From Ilumatobacteraceae bacterium (GTDB lineage: Bacteria > Actinomycetota > Acidimicrobiia > Acidimicrobiales > Ilumatobacteraceae): a DNA stretch of 8,126 bases. This document shows, one piece after another, positions 6,120 through 8,126 of this stretch; within the stretch, counting starts at the first letter, position 1; each line of letters begins with the position of its first letter. Made by a program: the position numbers and the translations under genes. The notes beneath the pieces are model-generated. The model saw only the letters and a list, made by a program, of their open reading frames with translations. It was not told the origin of the DNA and made no database searches. The stretch is from contig JANQZQ010000023.1 of the NCBI GenBank assembly GCA_030728545.1, forward strand, positions 1 through 8,126. Direction: 5' to 3'.

Positions 6120-6916
6120 GCATGGCTCCGCTGTGACCAGTTGATCTCGGCGTCGGCCTCGCGCAAATACATCGCTGCCACCGTTGGAACCTCAGAGTTG
6201 GATTCATGCGTGACGTGTTCATGCGCATCGCTACGCAGCAGTTGTGCATGGGCCAGCAGCGCCACCTGTTTGGCGTGCGGCCAATTCAACGAGTCGTCGC
6301 CAAACGCGATGGTCCACGATTGCGCCCCGAGCGCAGCTGTGATGTCGTCGCGATGGCGATGAGCAAAATCGCCCACGAGCAAACAGTTTTGGGCTCGCTC
6401 GCGAATTGCCACCAGCAAATCTTCGATGCTGCCTACCCGTGGTGCGTCAACACGCGTCATGCCAGCCCGTGCTGAATCAACACGCGTCATGTCATCCCGT
6501 TCCGGTGCGCCACCACTATTTACGCGGTGTGTTGCCCACGCCACTTCGCTGCGCCGCGCATCGATAGTTGGCACCACGATGTCAACGTGTGAAGCAGTCG
6601 CTGCAGGCACGCCAGCCGCCATGGCTGCCAACCCGTCAACCCCAACAAGTGGCAATGACAGTGCATACGCCAGTGCTTGGGCCGATGCGATACCCACGCG
6701 CATGCCCGTAAAGAGCCCAGGCCCCATATTCACCGCAATTGCCGCAAGCTCGTTGAGCCCCAAGCCAGCGCGCTTCACAACAAAATCAATCATCGGTGTT
6801 ACGTCTTCGGCGTGCCTTCGCTCGCTGCGAAGCTCGCTGGCAGCAAGCACCACCTCGCCATCTACTACGGCCACACTCACCACATCCGTTGCGGTATCAA
6901 TACCCAGCACGATCAT
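6116..6916 (-). CDS. tsaB: t6A biosynthesis protein TsaB
   Basis: Encodes the 266-residue TsaB, an ASKHA-fold paralogue of TsaD that lacks catalysis and serves as the platform for the TsaB-TsaD-TsaE complex. Motifs are LGIDTATDVVSVAV (4-17), the RRHAE segment (33-37), NMGPGLFTGMRVGIASAQALAYA (63-85) and DARRSEVAWA (119-128); the C-terminal YLREADAEINW (250-260) is typical. Residues 143-162 consist of two 10-residue repeats, MTRVDSARAG and MTRVDAPRVG, an apparent insertion in the variable C-terminal half. The start has the strongest ribosome site in the operon (AGGTGG, six bases upstream) and overlaps the tsaE stop as ATGA. Its stop overlaps rimI the same way. Confidence 0.95.
   Translation of the reverse strand: MIVLGIDTATDVVSVAVVDGEVVLAASELRSERRHAEDVTPMIDFVVKRAGLGLNELAAIAVNMGPGLFTGMRVGIASAQALAYALSLPLVGVDGLAAMAAGVPAATASHVDIVVPTIDARRSEVAWATHRVNSGGAPERDDMTRVDSARAGMTRVDAPRVGSIEDLLVAIRERAQNCLLVGDFAHRHRDDITAALGAQSWTIAFGDDSLNWPHAKQVALLAHAQLLRSDAHEHVTHESNSEVPTVAAMYLREADAEINWSQRSHA
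6447..6506 (-). repeat. Two 30-bp direct repeats inside tsaB
   Basis: Units at 6447-6476 and 6477-6506 share an identical first 15 bases (TCAACACGCGTCATG) and about 24 of 30 positions overall. The stretch just before the first unit (6431-6446) resembles the second half of a unit, which suggests an older third copy. The repeat keeps the tsaB frame and encodes the two MTRVD decapeptides. Confidence 0.8.
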
Positions 6917-7422
6917 GATTCACCACCTGCTTGAGGCGTGGCAACAGCACCCTGGCCGAGTGCAGCAAACAGTCGGGTTACGCGCGGCCCCCAGGTGGTG
7001 CCGCGTGACGCCACCGTGATGGTGCGTTCGGCTTCGCCAGCGTGAGTAAACGTCAACGTGAGTGCTTCGGTGAATTCATCGCCGGACAAGTCGCCCCATT
7101 CCACCACCAGCACCGCTCCGCCCCGCCGTGCGTCGTCGAGCCCCAAGTCGGCGAGTTCACCGGTGCGCTCGAGGCGGTACAAATCGGCGTGGCACACCAC
7201 CAGTTTGCTACCGCGATATTCGTGCACCAACGTAAACGTTGGCGAAGTCACTGTGTCGCTAACACCAAGTGCTGCACACAACGCTTTGGTGAACGTGGTC
7301 TTGCCGGCGCCAAGATCGCCCGCCAGCAGCAACACATCGCGAGGTCGCAATTCGGCTGCGATAATTTCTGCATAGCGCGCAGTGGCTTGCGGCGAATGCG
7401 ATGTCAGCAGCAATGCCGTCAT
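6913..7422 (-). CDS. tsaE: t6A biosynthesis ATPase TsaE
   Basis: Encodes the 169-residue P-loop ATPase that binds TsaB-TsaD and resets the complex during t6A formation. Seen are the Walker A motif GDLGAGKTT (35-43), SPTFTLVHEY (60-69), HADLYRL (78-84) and VVEWGD (106-111), all family hallmarks, followed by a C-terminal extension of about 30 residues ending in TPQAGGES. The frame is open upstream to 7674, but that part is the alr gene read in another frame. The ATG at 7422-7420 lies two bases after the alr stop and begins directly at MTALLLTSHS, so it is the start. The stop overlaps tsaB as ATGA. Confidence 0.95.
   Translation of the reverse strand: MTALLLTSHSPQATARYAEIIAAELRPRDVLLLAGDLGAGKTTFTKALCAALGVSDTVTSPTFTLVHEYRGSKLVVCHADLYRLERTGELADLGLDDARRGGAVLVVEWGDLSGDEFTEALTLTFTHAGEAERTITVASRGTTWGPRVTRLFAALGQGAVATPQAGGES
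6923..6928 (-). promoter_or_regulatory. Ribosome binding site of tsaB
   Basis: Minus-strand AGGTGG lies six bases before the tsaB ATG and inside the last codons of tsaE. It is the best Shine-Dalgarno match among the overlapping genes, so TsaB may be made partly by fresh initiation and not only by read-on from tsaE. Confidence 0.65.
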
Positions 7423-7424
7423 GA

Positions 7425-8126
7425 TTACGCACCCACAAAATCGCGTGGCACACGTGGCGAAATAGCGCACACCACTTCGTATGAAATCGTGTCGAGTGCT
7501 GCGGCCCAATCGTCGACAGTTATCGATTGCTGGCTTTGCGTGCCGAAAATAACCGCCTCGTCGCCAACCGCCACCGCATCGTCGCCGCAGTCGACCATCA
7601 TCTGATCCATCGTCACGACACCCACGATGCGCCGGGCTCGACCACCGACCAACACCCGCGCTGAGGTTTGCCAAGCGCGTCGTGCAATGCCGTCGGCATA
7701 ACCCAGCGGCAAGGTAGCGATGGTGCTGTCGCGATCTAACACGGTGCGCAAGCCATAACTCACGCCCTGCCCTGCTGACAAACGTTGCACATGCAACACG
7801 CGGCTGCGCAACGCCATAACCGGTTGCAAACCTGCCACCAGCGAGGCAACACCAGCGCCTGGCTGCAGGCCATACAACGCAATGCCTGCGCGCACGAGCG
7901 TGCAGTCGAGGCCGAGTGCGCGCAACGTTGCCGCCGAATTGGCCACATGCACGTGTTGCAAGTCGGGCGCTACCGCGCGAATATCGCGCACTGCGTCGTT
8001 AAATGCAGCAACTTGCTGCATCGTTGCGCTGTGTGCAGGGTCGTCGGCAGTGGCAAGGTGGGTCATCACACCGTCAAGCACCAGATGTTTGCTGTTGGCA
8101 ATCATTTGGGCCCGCGCGACTGCTGC
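7425..8126 (-). CDS. alr: Alanine racemase (N-terminal part outside window)
   Basis: The last 233 residues of a PLP-dependent alanine racemase, which makes D-alanine for peptidoglycan. Recognisable are VMTHLATADDP and HVANSAATLR of the TIM barrel, RAGIALYGLQPG, the C-terminal-domain catalytic tyrosine region VSYGLRTV with TIATLPLGYADGIARR just after it, and VVTMDQMMVDCG with the conserved Met-Asp-Gln. The PLP-binding lysine motif is upstream of the window. The reading frame runs open to the window edge, so the methionine at 8105 is internal and not the start. It is the first gene seen of the operon; TAA is followed after two bases by the tsaE ATG. Confidence 0.95.
   Translation of the reverse strand, partial: AAVARAQMIANSKHLVLDGVMTHLATADDPAHSATMQQVAAFNDAVRDIRAVAPDLQHVHVANSAATLRALGLDCTLVRAGIALYGLQPGAGVASLVAGLQPVMALRSRVLHVQRLSAGQGVSYGLRTVLDRDSTIATLPLGYADGIARRAWQTSARVLVGGRARRIVGVVTMDQMMVDCGDDAVAVGDEAVIFGTQSQQSITVDDWAAALDTISYEVVCAISPRVPRDFVGA

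Noticed and set aside
5565..6362. Plus-strand open frame opposite rimI and tsaB
   Set aside because: It crosses the junction of two real minus-strand genes, has no family features and is best explained by codon bias.
7423..7674. Possible 84-residue N-terminal extension of TsaE
   Set aside because: It overlaps the conserved end of alr in another frame and is Arg/Cys-rich low-quality protein. The ATG at 7422 begins at the normal TsaE start.
8103..8105. Methionine codon as the start of alr
   Set aside because: The frame continues upstream to the window edge with alanine racemase-like sequence, and the family's PLP-lysine motif must lie further upstream.

Overview
The window is a compact, GC-rich bacterial chromosome segment that reads as an actinobacterium. 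The reason is gene order: on the minus strand it runs alr, tsaE, tsaB, rimI, tsaD, then groES and groEL. That matches the order I know from Mycobacterium tuberculosis (Rv3423c to Rv3417c), except that dus and maf sit here between tsaD and groES. A deep-branching actinobacterial class such as Acidimicrobiia is possible, but that is a guess. I see no mobile element, CRISPR array, tRNA or rRNA, and no obvious new defence or biosynthetic system. This is mostly housekeeping DNA with clear regulatory structure.

Layout. Positions 2-538 (+) hold the 3' part of a HisN-type histidinol-phosphatase gene. It converges on groEL across a short gap with a hairpin (553-570). The rest is on the minus strand. 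Read in the direction of transcription (high to low coordinates) it is: alr (3' part, 8126-7425), tsaE (7422-6913), tsaB (6916-6116), rimI (6119-5532), tsaD (5535-4465), dus (4468-3278), maf (3281-2646), a heat-shock control region with a perfect CIRCE operator (2617-2643), groES (2550-2257) and groEL (2221-587).

How the genes work together. tsaE, tsaB and tsaD encode three of the four proteins needed for the tRNA modification t6A at position 37; the fourth, TsaC/Sua5, is not in the window. dus encodes a tRNA dihydrouridine synthase, rimI an N-terminal acetyltransferase, maf a house-cleaning nucleotide pyrophosphatase, and alr the source of D-alanine for cell wall. Every junction from tsaE to maf is a 4-base ATGA stop/start overlap, five in a row, which points to one polycistronic message with coupled translation. 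groES and groEL are set apart by the CIRCE operator and a 5' leader hairpin, so they are probably controlled separately by HrcA.

The least ordinary details are two in-frame tandem repeats inside housekeeping genes: four 12-bp units in maf and two 30-bp units in tsaB. Both seem to lie in loops of the protein outside the conserved motifs.
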